Shown: positions 53,903 through 63,885, numbered from the stretch's first letter. The stretch is 64,000 bases of DNA from Actinopolyspora biskrensis (GCF_013408175.1 NZ_JACBYW010000006.1:1-64000); one strand, 5' to 3'. Numbers and translations: made by a program. Notes: generated by a model not told the origin, from the letters alone.

Positions 53903-54196
53903 TCACGAGTCGTGCTGCATGGTTGCCCAGAGGCCCGCGGCGTGAAGCTTCGCCACGTCGCCCTCCACTTTTTCCTTGGATCCCGAGGAGACCACGGCCC
54001 TCCCCTTGTTGTGCACGTCCAGCATGAGCTTGGTGGCGTGTTCCTCGCTGTAGCCGAAGACCTTCTGCAACACGTAGGTCACGTACGACATCAGGTTGAC
54101 CGGATCGTTCCACACGATGGTCACCCACGGCCGTTCCGACGCTCCGGTTTCCTCCGGTTCGACCTGCGCGCTCTCCGCTTCGGCTGGGGTGGTCAT
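53903..54196 (-). CDS. clpS: ClpS adaptor protein
   Basis: 97 residues. The core [20 protein letters not shown] and [19 protein letters not shown] are ClpS signatures. It delivers N-end-rule substrates to the ClpCP protease. Sixteen bases before the DUF2017 gene; divergent from pncB, as in mycobacteria. Confidence 0.95.
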   Translation of the reverse strand: MTTPAEAESAQVEPEETGASERPWVTIVWNDPVNLMSYVTYVLQKVFGYSEEHATKLMLDVHNKGRAVVSSGSKEKVEGDVAKLHAAGLWATMQHDS

Positions 54197-54269
54197 GTCC
54201 CCATTCTCACACGCTCGCGGTCGGCGGCTGGTGCCCACGTGCCTTCCCACGGCACGTAATCTCGCGTAT

Positions 54270-55571
54270 ATGACCGATCCAGCCAGTACCGCGCTGCGCA
54301 CCGACCACTACGAACTGACCATGCTCAGCAGCGCGTTGCGTGACGGCACGGCCCAGCGCGACTGCGTGTTCGAGGTCTTCACCAGGAACCTGCCGGACGG
54401 GCGCCGCTACGGGGTGGTCGGCGGCGTCGAACGGCTGTTGGACGCGGTGGAGAACTTCCGGTTCGACCAGCGGACGCTGGAGGTCCTCGAACGCGACCGG
54501 GTGTGCGACGAGCGAACGCTCGACTGGCTGCGCGAGTACCGCTTCACCGGTGACGTGGACGGCTATCCGGAGGGCGAGCTGTACTTTCCCGGCTCTCCCG
54601 TGCTGACGGTGCGGGGGACGTTCGCCGAGGCGGTGCTGCTGGAGACGGTGATCCTGTCGATCCTCAACCACGACAGCGCCGTGGCGGCCGCGGCGACCAG
54701 GATGTCCTCGGCCGCCAACGGCAGACGCATCATCGAGATGGGCTCCCGCCGCACCCACGAGGACTCGGCCGTGTCCTGTGCCCGCGTCTCCTATCTGGCC
54801 GGTTTCACGGCCACCTCGAACCTGGAGGCCGGGGCACGCTACGGGATCCCCACGGCCGGAACCTCGGCCCACTCGTTCACCCTGCTGCACGACAGCGAAC
54901 GGGAGGCGTTCCAGGCCCAGGTCGACGCGCTCGGGGCGGGCACGACCCTGCTGGTCGACACCTACGACATCACCGAGGGCATCCGCACCGCCGTGGAGGT
55001 GGCCGGCCCCGAGCTGGGGGCCGTGCGCATCGACTCCGGGGACGTCGGGGTGCTGGCCAGGCAGGCGCGGGAACAGCTCGACTCGCTCGGGGCCACGGGC
55101 ACGCGGATCGTGGTTTCCGGGGACCTGGACGAGTTCGCGATCGCCTCGCTGCGCGCGGAACCGGTGGACGTCTACGGGGTGGGGACCTCCCTGGTCGTCG
55201 GGTCCGGCGCCCCCACCGCGGGGATGGTCTACAAACTGGCCGAGGTGGACGGCCGCCCCGTGGCCAAACGCAGCTCGCACAAGGAGTCGCGCGGCGGGAG
55301 CAAGGCCGCGTTGCGCAGGCACAAGCCGACCGGCACCGCGCTGGAGGAGGTCGTCTACCGCAACGGTGCGGGAGCCGAGCCGCCCGCGGCCGGACCGCAC
55401 GACAGGTTCGTGCAGACACCGTTGATCCGGGGAGGCCGGAGGGTCGAGAATCTGCCCGGGCTGGAGGACAATCGACAGCGACTCCGGCACGCGCTGGTGA
55501 GCCTTCCCTGGGAGGGGCTCAAGTTGTCCTCGGGGGAGCCCGCCATCCCCACGGTGTTCGAGAACCACTGA
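54270..55571 (+). CDS. pncB: Nicotinate phosphoribosyltransferase
   Basis: 433 residues. [10 protein letters not shown] at the start, [31 protein letters not shown] and the phosphate-binding [10 protein letters not shown] and GVGTSLV are present. It makes nicotinate mononucleotide for NAD salvage. Divergent from clpS with a 73-bp spacer and no clear ribosome-binding site. Confidence 0.95.
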   Translation: MTDPASTALRTDHYELTMLSSALRDGTAQRDCVFEVFTRNLPDGRRYGVVGGVERLLDAVENFRFDQRTLEVLERDRVCDERTLDWLREYRFTGDVDGYPEGELYFPGSPVLTVRGTFAEAVLLETVILSILNHDSAVAAAATRMSSAANGRRIIEMGSRRTHEDSAVSCARVSYLAGFTATSNLEAGARYGIPTAGTSAHSFTLLHDSEREAFQAQVDALGAGTTLLVDTYDITEGIRTAVEVAGPELGAVRIDSGDVGVLARQAREQLDSLGATGTRIVVSGDLDEFAIASLRAEPVDVYGVGTSLVVGSGAPTAGMVYKLAEVDGRPVAKRSSHKESRGGSKAALRRHKPTGTALEEVVYRNGAGAEPPAAGPHDRFVQTPLIRGGRRVENLPGLEDNRQRLRHALVSLPWEGLKLSSGEPAIPTVFENH

Positions 55572-55620
55572 AGCGCCGGAGGGTGGAGTTCCGCGCGGCG
55601 GGAAGGTTGGAGGTGCGAGG

Positions 55621-56178
55621 ATGACCAGGGCGCTGATCGTCGTCGACGTGCAGAACGACTTCTGCGAGGGTGGCGCGCTGGCCGTGAGCGGAGGAGCCGG
55701 GATCGCCTCGGCGATCTCGAGTCACCTCGCCACGGCCGAGCACGACCACGTGGTCGCGACCAGGGACTATCACATAGATCCCGGGGACCACTTCGCCGAG
55801 AACCCAGACTTCGTGACCTCCTGGCCGGTGCACTGCGTGGCGGGAAGCGCCGGGGCCGCTTTCCATCCCGAGCTGGATGTGGCCCCGATCCAGGCCGTCT
55901 TCTCCAAGGGGCAGTACAGCCACGGGTACTCGGGGTTCGAGGGCAACGGGCTGGCCGAGTGGCTGGCCGAGCGGGACGTGACCTCGGTCGACGTCGTCGG
56001 TCTGGCCACCGACCACTGCGTGCGCGCCACCGCGCTGGACTCCGCCGAGTCCGGTTTCGACACCAGGGTGCTGCTCGACCTCACTGCCGGGGTCGCGGAG
56101 GAGACCGTGGGACGCGCCCGGGAGCAGCTGCGCGCGGCGGGGGTGACCCTCTCCGGCGAGCCGGTGGTGCGCGGCTGA
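55621..56178 (+). CDS. pncA: Nicotinamidase (isochorismatase fold)
   Basis: 185 residues. The Asp-Lys-Cys triad is visible in VVDVQNDFCEGGAL, FSKGQYSHGYSGFEG and GLATDHCVRATAL; metal-site DYHIDPGDHF follows the Asp. It deamidates nicotinamide to nicotinate, the substrate of PncB encoded 49 bp upstream. In M. tuberculosis pncA lies elsewhere. Confidence 0.94.
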   Translation: MTRALIVVDVQNDFCEGGALAVSGGAGIASAISSHLATAEHDHVVATRDYHIDPGDHFAENPDFVTSWPVHCVAGSAGAAFHPELDVAPIQAVFSKGQYSHGYSGFEGNGLAEWLAERDVTSVDVVGLATDHCVRATALDSAESGFDTRVLLDLTAGVAEETVGRAREQLRAAGVTLSGEPVVRG

Positions 56179-56183
56179 CCGGT

Positions 56184-56268
56184 TTCCCCGCTTCGGTTGT
56201 CGTGGACCGCCGCGTGGCGGAACCTCCTGCGGGCTCTCGCTCCGCCGAGGCCCGGCATCGGGTAGCGG
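56184..56268. repeat. Dispersed palindromic repeat, copy at 56.2 kb
   Basis: CCGCTTCGGTTGTCGTGG, then GTGGCGGAACCTCCTGCGGG, CTCTCGCTCCGCCGAGG and CCCGGCATCGGGTAGC. The best complete single arm, directly after the nicotinamidase stop. It shares both halves with the copies at 18.7 and 53.2 kb. Confidence 0.75.
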
Positions 56269-56304
56269 AGGGCACCGAAGGCCGCTGCGGTAACGTCGGC
56301 GAAC

Positions 56305-58485
56305 GTGCCCGCTTCCGTTCCGAACTGGTCCGTTTCCGACGTATTCGAGCCCGACGGCACCGAACAACTACCTCCCGAACTCGTGGAGCAGAGCGCTCCC
56401 GAGCCGGAGCAGACCTCTTCCGGGGCGGGCGAGTTCCCCACCCCGAACACGACGGAACGCGCGGAGCCCGCCGATCTGGACACGCTGCTCTCGGTCGCGG
56501 TCGGAGCCGTTTCCGGCACACCGCGGGAGGGCCAGACCGCGATGGCGAAGGCGGTGGACAACGCCATCGGCTCCGGTGAGCACCTGGCCGTTCAGGCGGG
56601 AACCGGAACCGGGAAGTCGCTGGCCTACCTGGTTCCCGCGATCCGGCACGCCGTGGCCGCGAACACGACCGTGGTCGTTTCCACCGCGACCATCGCGTTG
56701 CAGCGGCAGCTGGTGGACCGCGACCTGCCCCGGCTGGCCACGGCGCTTTCCGAGGGGCTCGGCCGGAGGCCGACGTTCGCGATCCTCAAGGGCAGGCGCA
56801 ACTACCTGTGCCTGAACAGGGTGCACGGCAACGCTCCCGAGGAACCGGAGGAGTCCGCGCTGTTCGACCCCTCCGCGACCTCCGCGCTGGAACGCGATGT
56901 GCGCAGGCTGCGCGAGTGGTCCTCGGAGACCGATACGGGGGATCGCGACGAGCTGGTCCCGGGGGTGTCGGAACGCGCGTGGCGTCAGATGTCGGTCACG
57001 GCCAACGAGTGTCTAGGGGCGCACCGCTGCCCGGTGGGTGCGGACTGCTTCGCCGAGCGGGCCCGCGGCGAGGCCGGGCGCGCGGACATCGTGGTCACCA
57101 ACCACGCCCTGCTCGCGATCGACGCGCTGGACGACCGCCCGGTGCTTCCCGAGCACGACATGGTGGTGGTCGACGAGGCGCACGACCTGGTGGACCGGGT
57201 GACTTCAGCCGCCAGTGGCGAGCTCTCCGGTTCCGCCGTGAAGCAGGCCGCCAAGAGGTGCGGCCGCGCGGTGGACGAGGAGATCGCCGACCGGCTGAAC
57301 GAGGCCGGTGAGGGACTCGAGTTCGTGCTCGGGGAATCGGCTCCCGGAAGGCTGGAGGAGTTGCCGCGGGAGTTGACCTCCGCGCTCTCCGGGGTCCGGG
57401 ACGCCGCCGGTGCCTGCGTGACCGCGCTGGGGACCGAGCACCGCGAGGACGTGGAGACGGGCAGCGTCCGCAAACTCGCCCTGGCGCCCACCCAGGAGGT
57501 CCACGACACCGCGATGCGGTTGCTCGACGGGTTCGACGCCCCGGAGGGGGAGCGGCACGACGTGGTGTGGATCAGCGCGGAGAACGGCCGCGCGCCCGCG
57601 CTGAAGGTGGCTCCGCTCGGGGTGGGCGGGCTGCTGCGCCAGCGGTTGTTCGAGCAGCGGACGACCGTGTTGACCTCCGCGACGCTGGCGCTCGGCGGTT
57701 CCTTCGACACGCTGGCCGGGCAGTGGGGGCTGCCTCCGCAGCGGGCGGCCCGTCCCGCTCCCGAGACCGCGACCGCCGAAGAACCCCCTTCCGACGGAGC
57801 GGAGCCGAGCTGGGTCGGTCTCGACGTGGGATCACCCTTCGACTACCGGCGCAGCGGCATCCTCTACGTCGCCCGGCACCTGCCCTCCCCCGGCAGGGAC
57901 GGGCTCCCGGAGTCCTATCTGGACGAACTCGCCGAGCTGGTCACGGCGGCCGGAGGCCGCACCCTCGGCCTGTTCTCCTCCATGCGGGCGGCACGTCAGG
58001 CCTGCGACGAGCTGCGGGAGCGACTGTCCACACCGGTGCTGTGCCAGGGGGAGGACAGCACGGGACTGCTGGTGGACTCCTTCGCGAAGGACCCGGCCAC
58101 GAGCCTGTTCGGCACCCTGTCGCTGTGGCAGGGGGTGGATGTGCCCGGTGAGTCGCTGCAACTGGTCGTGATGGACCGCATCCCGTTCCCCAGGCCGGAC
58201 GACCCGCTCGCCTCGGCGCGGCAGAAGGCCATCTCGGCGAACGGGGGCAACGGGTTCATCACGGTCGCGGGAACCCACGCCGCGCTGCTGCTGGCCCAGG
58301 GCGCGGGCAGGCTGCTGCGCTCGGCCGCCGACCGCGGGGTGATCGCCGTGCTCGACCCCCGGCTGGCCACCGCTCGTTACGGGAGTTTCCTGCGCGCCTC
58401 GCTGCCCCCGTTCTGGAGCACCCACGACCCCGAGGTGGTTCGGGGCGCGCTGCGGCGGCTGGACTCGGCGGCGGCGAACCGGTGA
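56305..58485 (+). CDS. dinG: DinG-family ATP-dependent DNA helicase
   Basis: 726 residues from GTG. Walker A QAGTGTGKSLAYLVPA, four iron-sulfur Cys (NYLC, ANEC, HRC, ADC), DEAH box VVVDEAHDL and C-terminal LWQGVDVPGE and QGAGRLLRSAADRG are the XPD/DinG pattern. A 5'-3' helicase for replication repair. Synteny with Rv1329c. The first 55 residues are disordered. Confidence 0.92.
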   Translation: MPASVPNWSVSDVFEPDGTEQLPPELVEQSAPEPEQTSSGAGEFPTPNTTERAEPADLDTLLSVAVGAVSGTPREGQTAMAKAVDNAIGSGEHLAVQAGTGTGKSLAYLVPAIRHAVAANTTVVVSTATIALQRQLVDRDLPRLATALSEGLGRRPTFAILKGRRNYLCLNRVHGNAPEEPEESALFDPSATSALERDVRRLREWSSETDTGDRDELVPGVSERAWRQMSVTANECLGAHRCPVGADCFAERARGEAGRADIVVTNHALLAIDALDDRPVLPEHDMVVVDEAHDLVDRVTSAASGELSGSAVKQAAKRCGRAVDEEIADRLNEAGEGLEFVLGESAPGRLEELPRELTSALSGVRDAAGACVTALGTEHREDVETGSVRKLALAPTQEVHDTAMRLLDGFDAPEGERHDVVWISAENGRAPALKVAPLGVGGLLRQRLFEQRTTVLTSATLALGGSFDTLAGQWGLPPQRAARPAPETATAEEPPSDGAEPSWVGLDVGSPFDYRRSGILYVARHLPSPGRDGLPESYLDELAELVTAAGGRTLGLFSSMRAARQACDELRERLSTPVLCQGEDSTGLLVDSFAKDPATSLFGTLSLWQGVDVPGESLQLVVMDRIPFPRPDDPLASARQKAISANGGNGFITVAGTHAALLLAQGAGRLLRSAADRGVIAVLDPRLATARYGSFLRASLPPFWSTHDPEVVRGALRRLDSAAANR

Positions 58486-58489
58486 GCGG

Positions 58490-58544
58490 ACGGGGCGTGC
58501 TCCACGGCGGGCCGGGGTCGGTCCCTCCCGGAGTCACGCCCCGT
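58490..58544. terminator. Bidirectional hairpin between convergent genes
   Basis: ACGGGGCGTG (58490-58499) pairs with CACGCCCCGT (58535-58544), ten perfect pairs, between the dinG stop and the stop of the convergent small membrane gene. Confidence 0.5.
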
Positions 58545-58569
58545 GCCGGCGCTCCGGTCGCGAGCCCGT

Positions 58570-58854
58570 TCACCTACCGGAACCGGAAGTGCTCATGTCG
58601 CGTTCGCGCTGACGCTCGGACTGCTCGGGCATCTCCGGATGCGTGTACTCCTCCAGGCGCATGGCCACGCCGAGCGCGAAGAACGTCGGGGCCCACTCCC
58701 CGACGAAGATCCCCCACCTGTCGGCACGAGCCAGGTTCTCTCCCTGCAGACCGCGGGAGGCCGCCCAGGAGACGACCGAGAAGAGTATCGAGGCGATCCC
58801 CGCCCCGAACATCTTGTCCGAGTCCATTCCGTATTTGCGCAGCATCGAAATCAT
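58570..58854 (-). CDS. Small membrane protein
   Basis: 94 residues with two membrane helices (MFGAGIASILFSVVSWAAS and WGIFVGEWAPTFFALGVAM), then a charged tail EEYTHPEMPEQSERQRE. ATG 58854 has GAGAGGTG upstream; the longer open frame is not protein-like. This type of short two-helix protein is widespread in Pseudonocardiales-like genomes; function unknown. Confidence 0.7.
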   Translation of the reverse strand: MISMLRKYGMDSDKMFGAGIASILFSVVSWAASRGLQGENLARADRWGIFVGEWAPTFFALGVAMRLEEYTHPEMPEQSERQRERDMSTSGSGR

Positions 58855-59055
58855 GCGAACACCTCTCGGATCACGCCCGCTGCCAGCGGGTGGCGGAGCC
58901 GGGCACTTCTTGGACCACCCCCGGGATTTCCCTTCCTGGCCCGGGTAAACCCGGCGGAGGCGGGAACCCGATCCCCGTGACGGCCACTCACCGGCGGCAC
59001 CGGCCGAGCACCGACAAGACCGAACGCGGACTCCACGCGGCGAGGCACCTCGCTC

Positions 59056-59074
59056 GTTGTGGAGTTCCCACAAC
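59056..59074. promoter_or_regulatory. Inverted repeat upstream of the biotin operon
   Basis: GTTGTGG and CCACAAC separated by five bases, followed nine bases later by a run of six T. No plus-strand gene lies just upstream, so it may be an operator for bioY. Confidence 0.3.
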
Positions 59075-59213
59075 AGCGCCGGATTTTTTCTGTAATGCCG
59101 ACGATCGCGGTTAGGTTGTCCGCTGTTCCGCCCGAGGCACGACGGGACCGCGCCGAACCAGCGGTCCGTCCACGCTTCCGGGCCCCTCCCGAACGTTTCC
59201 GCAGGAGAACAGC

Positions 59214-59816
59214 GTGACCGAATCCCCCCGCCCCTCGGAAGGGCGGTCAGGTGGCGCACAGCCGGCCGCCGACCTGGCCCGCATCGTGGTCTTCGCCGCG
59301 TTCACCGCGGTGCTCGGCACCTTCCCCGGTATCTACCTGGCCGGTGCGGCGGTGCCGATCGTGCTGCAGAACACCGGTCCACTGCTGGCTGGCAGCCTGC
59401 TCGGAGCCCGCCGTGGTGCCGCTTCGGTGCTGCTGCTGCTCGTGCTGGTCGCGCTCGGGCTGCCGCTGCTGTCCGGGGGGCGCGGTGGAATAGCCCCGTT
59501 CTTCGGTCCCAGCGGCGGATTCCTCGTGGGCTGGATCGCCTCGGCACTGGTGGTGGGACTGATCGTGTCCGCGGCACGCAGGCCCACCCTCGCGGTGCTG
59601 CTGCCGGCCAACCTGGCCGGAATCGCCGTGGACTACCTGTTCGGCGTCCCCTTCATGGCCCAGGCGATCGGCGACCTCCGCGCGGCAGGCGTGGCCTCCC
59701 TCGGCTACCTCCCGGGCGACCTGGCCAAGATCGTGCTGGTCTCGCTGGTCGCGGCTGCCGTGCACCGCGCCTTCCCGAACTCCCTGCCCCGCCGGAAGGC
59801 AGCGGCGAAAGCATGA
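59214..59816 (+). CDS. bioY: BioY biotin transporter (ECF substrate-binding subunit)
   Basis: 200 residues, six membrane helices. AAFTAVLGTFPGIYLAGAAVP, LQNTGPLLAGSLLGARRGA and the GGFLVGWIASAL loop are BioY signatures. It captures biotin and works with the BioM ATPase and BioN membrane subunit encoded at the operon's end. GTG with AGGAGA upstream. Its stop overlaps the ligase ATG. Confidence 0.94.
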   Translation: MTESPRPSEGRSGGAQPAADLARIVVFAAFTAVLGTFPGIYLAGAAVPIVLQNTGPLLAGSLLGARRGAASVLLLLVLVALGLPLLSGGRGGIAPFFGPSGGFLVGWIASALVVGLIVSAARRPTLAVLLPANLAGIAVDYLFGVPFMAQAIGDLRAAGVASLGYLPGDLAKIVLVSLVAAAVHRAFPNSLPRRKAAAKA

Positions 59817-61255
59817 ACCCGGCTGCGAGCACGCGACCGGGTCCTGAAGCGCCCGGCACGGACGTCCCGCCCGAGGCGGTTCCCCCGATCCTGGCGGGAG
59901 GCCTGCCCCGCGCGCTCCACCACGGTTCCCGCGGCCTCACCGCCGCCGAACTGGTCGGCTCGGCGCACGCCGCTGCCGCCGAGCTCCACTCCTCCGGAGC
60001 GGCCGAGGGCAGCCGGGTCGCCGTCGAGGGCGACGGCACCGCCCCGGACCGGCTCGCCCACCTGCTCGGTTCCGACCTGCTCGGCGCCGGTGCGCTGCTG
60101 CTCGAACCGGGGTGGAGCGCAGCCGAACGCGCGGCGGTCCTCGAGGACGTCGCTCCGGACGTGTGGACCGGTGGGCAACCCGGAACCCCGGCCCCCCGAT
60201 TCGCCGCGCGCGGCTCGGGGCGGAGCCTGTTCCACTTCCCCACCACCTCGGGCAGCACGAGCCGTCCCAAGGTCCTCGCCCGCACCCGCTCCTCCTGGTG
60301 GTACAGCTTCGAGGCCTTCGAGGTCGGCATAACCGGGGAGGACACGGTGCTTGTCCCCGGCCCGCTGAGCTCGTCGCTGTTCCTGTTCGGAGCTCTGCAC
60401 GCCATGCACCTCGGTGCCGGGGTGGAGCTGCTCGAACGCTGGTCGGCGGACGAAGCGGCGGAGGCCTGCTCCAGGGCGAGCGCCGTGCACCTCGTGCCGT
60501 CCATGCTCGCTGCGCTGCTCGCGGTGCTCGAACGCGATCCGCGGGCGCGTGCGCGGTGCCGGGTGCGCCGCTTCATCTGCGGCGGGGCCGAACCGGACGC
60601 GCGGCTCCGGGAGCGCCTGGCGGAAGCGCTGCCCGGCTGCGAGCTGGTGGAGTACTACGGATCGGCCGAGCACTCGGTCGTGGCCCTGCGCGGCTCCGAC
60701 GGGCTGCTGCGCCCGGCCCGCCACGTGGAGACCGAGATCCGCGACGGGCCGCACGTGGTCCACCCCGGCGGCACGGGGACCCTGTGGGTGCGTTCCCCGC
60801 TGGGTTTCTCCGGACGGATGGAGTCCGGGGCGCTGACCCCCGCGGAACCCGGTTTCCACAGCGTGGGGGACTTCGCCTCCGCCCACGCCGACGGCGGGTT
60901 CACCGTGCTGGGACGTGGTTCCGCCACCATCGGCAGCGGGGCCGAGCTGGTACCGGCCGAGCGGGTGGAGAACGTGCTGCGTTCCGTCCCCGGGGTGGCC
61001 GACGCGGTGGTCGTGGGCACCCCGCACCCCAGATTCGGTTCCCTGGTCACCGCGGTACTCGAAGTCGACCCCTCCGCTCCTCCCCCCGTGGCCGAACTCC
61101 GCCGGGTGGCCAGGGAGTCGCTGAGCAGCGCACAGCGCCCGCGCCGCTGGCTCTCCGCGCGAGCGCTTCCACGCACCCCGGCGGGCAAACCGGCCCGGGG
61201 CCGGATCGAGGACCAGCTCGATTCGGGAGAGCTCCCCACCGGGACGCTGCGATGA
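59813..61255 (+). CDS. AMP-forming acyl-CoA ligase in the biotin operon
   Basis: 480 residues, ANL superfamily. The phosphate loop is TTSGSTSRPKVLARTRSSW, followed by EYYGSAE, GDFASAHADGGF and the C-terminal Lys in PRTPAGKPARGRI. Bacillus yhfT has the same neighbours (bioY-type yhfU, thiolase yhfS) and is under biotin-repressor control, so a pimelate-type acid is a likely substrate. Co-translated with bioY and the thiolase. Confidence 0.87.
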   Translation: MNPAASTRPGPEAPGTDVPPEAVPPILAGGLPRALHHGSRGLTAAELVGSAHAAAAELHSSGAAEGSRVAVEGDGTAPDRLAHLLGSDLLGAGALLLEPGWSAAERAAVLEDVAPDVWTGGQPGTPAPRFAARGSGRSLFHFPTTSGSTSRPKVLARTRSSWWYSFEAFEVGITGEDTVLVPGPLSSSLFLFGALHAMHLGAGVELLERWSADEAAEACSRASAVHLVPSMLAALLAVLERDPRARARCRVRRFICGGAEPDARLRERLAEALPGCELVEYYGSAEHSVVALRGSDGLLRPARHVETEIRDGPHVVHPGGTGTLWVRSPLGFSGRMESGALTPAEPGFHSVGDFASAHADGGFTVLGRGSATIGSGAELVPAERVENVLRSVPGVADAVVVGTPHPRFGSLVTAVLEVDPSAPPPVAELRRVARESLSSAQRPRRWLSARALPRTPAGKPARGRIEDQLDSGELPTGTLR

Positions 61256-62394
61256 CCGATCCCGGCGTTCACCCGCACACCCCCGTGATCGTCGCCGCGC
61301 GCCGCACACCCGTCGGCACCGCGGGCGGATCGCTCCGCGATGTGGCCGTCGACCGGCTCGCCGCGGGCGCGCTCGAAGCCGCCCTGGGCGACAGCGGGTT
61401 CGACCGGGTCGACGACGTGCTGCTGGGCAACACGCGCGGCCCCGGCGGGAACCCCGCGCGGGTCGCCGCGCTGCGCGCGGGCCTCGGACACGGCACGCCG
61501 GGAACGACCGTGGACCGCCAGTGCGCGAGCGGGCTGAGCACGGTCGTCACCGCCGCCGACCTGGTGGCCGCCGGCGCCGGGAAGTACTACCTGGCCGGGG
61601 GCGCGGAGAGCGCGTCGACGGCTCCGTGGCGGGCCCGGCGCCCGCGGGACGCGGCCGAACCGCCGGTCTTCTACTCCCGCGCGCCGTTCGCCCCCGCCGA
61701 GATCGGTGACCCCGACATGGGGCCGGCCGCCGATCTCGTCGCCGCCGAAGCGGGGATCTCCCGGGCGCGGCAGGACCGCTTCGCGGCGCGCAGCCACCGG
61801 CGCGCCGTCGAGGCGCAGCGCTCGGGAGCGTTCGAGGCCGAGCTCGTCGAGGTGAACGGGGTCCGCACCGACGAGCGGCCACGCGCGGGCTTCGGCGAGC
61901 GGAGGCTGGCCAGGTTCCCGCCCGCGTTCACCGCCGGGGGTACCGTCACGGCGGCGAACTCGTGCGGCATCAGCGACGGTGCGGCGGTGGTGGCGGTCAC
62001 CACGGAAAGCGAGAGGCGCGGGCTGGGGGTGCCGGGTGTCCGCCTGCTGGCCCGGGAAACCAGCGGTGCGGATCCCAACCGGCTCGGGCTGGCTGCCGTT
62101 CCCGCCATGCGCTCCGCGTTGGGGGCCACTGGCCGCGCCCCCGATGTGGTCGAGTTCACCGAGGCGTTCGCCGGGCAGGTGCTGGCCTGCACGGACGCCG
62201 TGGGGATCGACGAACGGGCGGTGAGTCCCGACGGAGGGGCGATCGCCCTCGGGCACCCGTGGGGAGCTTCCGGGGCGGTACTGCTCGTCCGGCTGTTCCA
62301 CCGGATGACGACCCACGGGCACCGGGTGGGAATGGCCGCGTTGTCCTCGGGAGGCGGGATCGGGGTCGCCACCGTGTGGGAGCTGGTCCCTTGA
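61252..62394 (+). CDS. Thiolase-family protein with atypical active site
   Basis: 380 residues. The acyl-accepting Cys is present in DRQCASGLSTV and the catalytic His in GHPWGASG. The second Cys, normally in CxGGGxG, is Ser here (SSGGGIG), and the usual NEAFA reads TEAFA. So it may form an acyl-enzyme but not carry out standard condensation or thiolysis. Coupled with the ligase upstream; comparable to Bacillus yhfS by position. Confidence 0.85.
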   Translation: MTDPGVHPHTPVIVAARRTPVGTAGGSLRDVAVDRLAAGALEAALGDSGFDRVDDVLLGNTRGPGGNPARVAALRAGLGHGTPGTTVDRQCASGLSTVVTAADLVAAGAGKYYLAGGAESASTAPWRARRPRDAAEPPVFYSRAPFAPAEIGDPDMGPAADLVAAEAGISRARQDRFAARSHRRAVEAQRSGAFEAELVEVNGVRTDERPRAGFGERRLARFPPAFTAGGTVTAANSCGISDGAAVVAVTTESERRGLGVPGVRLLARETSGADPNRLGLAAVPAMRSALGATGRAPDVVEFTEAFAGQVLACTDAVGIDERAVSPDGGAIALGHPWGASGAVLLVRLFHRMTTHGHRVGMAALSSGGGIGVATVWELVP

Positions 62395-62486
62395 ACGCCT
62401 CCACCGAGAACGACGACCGCGCCGGAAGCGCGCGCGGCCCGCGCACCGGACGTCTCCGCTTCCGCGCGTCCCGATGGGAGAAACGA

Positions 62487-63161
62487 TTGATCGAGTTCGA
62501 CGGAGTGGGACACACCTACGGCGAGCACACGGTGCTTTCCGGGATCGATTTGCGGATCACGGAGCGCAGGGTGGCTTTCGTCGGCGCCAACGGCTCCGGC
62601 AAGTCCACGCTGGCCCGCATGATCAACGGGCTGGTGCACCCCACGCGGGGCAGGGTGCTGGTGGACGGCCTCGACCCGGTGCGGGACGGCAAGCGCGTCC
62701 GCTCGCGGGTCGGTTTCGTGTTCACCAACCCGGACTCCCAGATCGTCATGCCGACGGCCGGTGAGGACGTAGCCTTCTCGCTGCGCCGCAAAGGACTGTC
62801 CAAGAAGGAGCGGGAGGACCGGGCTGCCGCCGCGCTGGCCGAACACGGCCTGGAGGGGTACGCGGACCACCCGGCGCAGCAGCTCTCCGGTGGGCAGAAA
62901 CAGCTGCTCGCGCTGTGCTCCATGCTGGTGCTCGACCCCGAGGTGCTGGTCTGCGACGAACCGACCACGCTGCTCGACCTGCGCAACAAGCGGCTCCTCG
63001 TCGAACGGCTGCAGGCTCTGGAGCAGCGCGTCGTGCTGGTCACGCACGATCTGGAGCTGTTGGACGACTTCGAGCGCGTCGTGGTCCTCGACCGGGGAGG
63101 AATCGTCGCCGACGACGAACCCGGCCGCGCGCTGCGCCACTACAGGGAGCTGGTGACGTGA
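62487..63161 (+). CDS. bioM: BioM, ECF-transporter ATPase
   Basis: 224 residues. Walker A GANGSGKSTLARMING, Q-loop FTNPDSQIVMPT (typical of ECF ATPases), signature LSGGQKQLLALCSML, Walker B LVCDEPTTLLD and switch THDLELL. TTG 62487 follows GGAG; an in-frame TTG overlapping the thiolase stop (62391) would add 32 unconserved residues. It powers biotin uptake with BioY and BioN. Confidence 0.92.
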   Translation: MIEFDGVGHTYGEHTVLSGIDLRITERRVAFVGANGSGKSTLARMINGLVHPTRGRVLVDGLDPVRDGKRVRSRVGFVFTNPDSQIVMPTAGEDVAFSLRRKGLSKKEREDRAAAALAEHGLEGYADHPAQQLSGGQKQLLALCSMLVLDPEVLVCDEPTTLLDLRNKRLLVERLQALEQRVVLVTHDLELLDDFERVVVLDRGGIVADDEPGRALRHYRELVT

Positions 63162-63820
63162 GTTCCCCGCTCGGTCTCTACCAACCCGGCGACAGCCCGC
63201 TGCACCGGACTCCGGCCGGGTGGAAGTTCCTCGGCCTGATCGCCTTCGCCACCGTGATCGTCGTCTTCGACGAACCCGTTCCGCTCGCCCTGGGGGGCGT
63301 GGCGGTGCTGGTCGGATTCGTCACGGCACGCATCGGGCCGGGCAGGGTGTTCCGGATGATGCGGCTGCTGCTCGTGCTGCTCGCGGCCGTGTTCGCCTTG
63401 CAGTGGTGGTTGATCGGCCCGGAGAGCGCGACCGTGGTGTGCCTGCGGCTGCTCGTCGCGATCAGCGCGGCCAACCTGTTCACCCTCACCACCAGGATCG
63501 GTGATCTCGTCTCCGCGATCGAGCGCGGGCTGTCCCCCACCCGCGGGCTGGGGGTCCGTCCGGAGCTTCTCGGGCTGCTGGTCGGGCTGACCGTGCAGGC
63601 CGTGGGGGCGTTGTCGACCATCGCCGAGCAGACCCGGCAGGCCCAGCGGGCGCGGAACGCGACCCGCTCGGTTTCGGCGTTCGCCGTACCGTTCCTGGTG
63701 CGCACGCTGCGCCACGCCGACGAGCTCGGGGAGGCGCTGGCCGCGCGCGGAGTGGGCGACACCGCCCCGGAGGAACCGGAGCGCTCCGAACACGCCCCGC
63801 CCGAACGCGGGGACGACTGA
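63158..63820 (+). CDS. bioN: BioN, ECF-transporter transmembrane subunit
   Basis: 220 residues, CbiQ/BioN type. About five helices, and the coupling-helix region with QAQRARNATRS that contacts the ATPase. GTG overlaps the bioM stop. Completes the bioYMN biotin importer. Confidence 0.92.
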   Translation: MSSPLGLYQPGDSPLHRTPAGWKFLGLIAFATVIVVFDEPVPLALGGVAVLVGFVTARIGPGRVFRMMRLLLVLLAAVFALQWWLIGPESATVVCLRLLVAISAANLFTLTTRIGDLVSAIERGLSPTRGLGVRPELLGLLVGLTVQAVGALSTIAEQTRQAQRARNATRSVSAFAVPFLVRTLRHADELGEALAARGVGDTAPEEPERSEHAPPERGDD

Positions 63821-63885
63821 ATTCGGGCCTCCTCGCGGGCCGGTGTCGCGACGACGTCCTGCTCACGAGCGCGGCCGCGGTCGGC

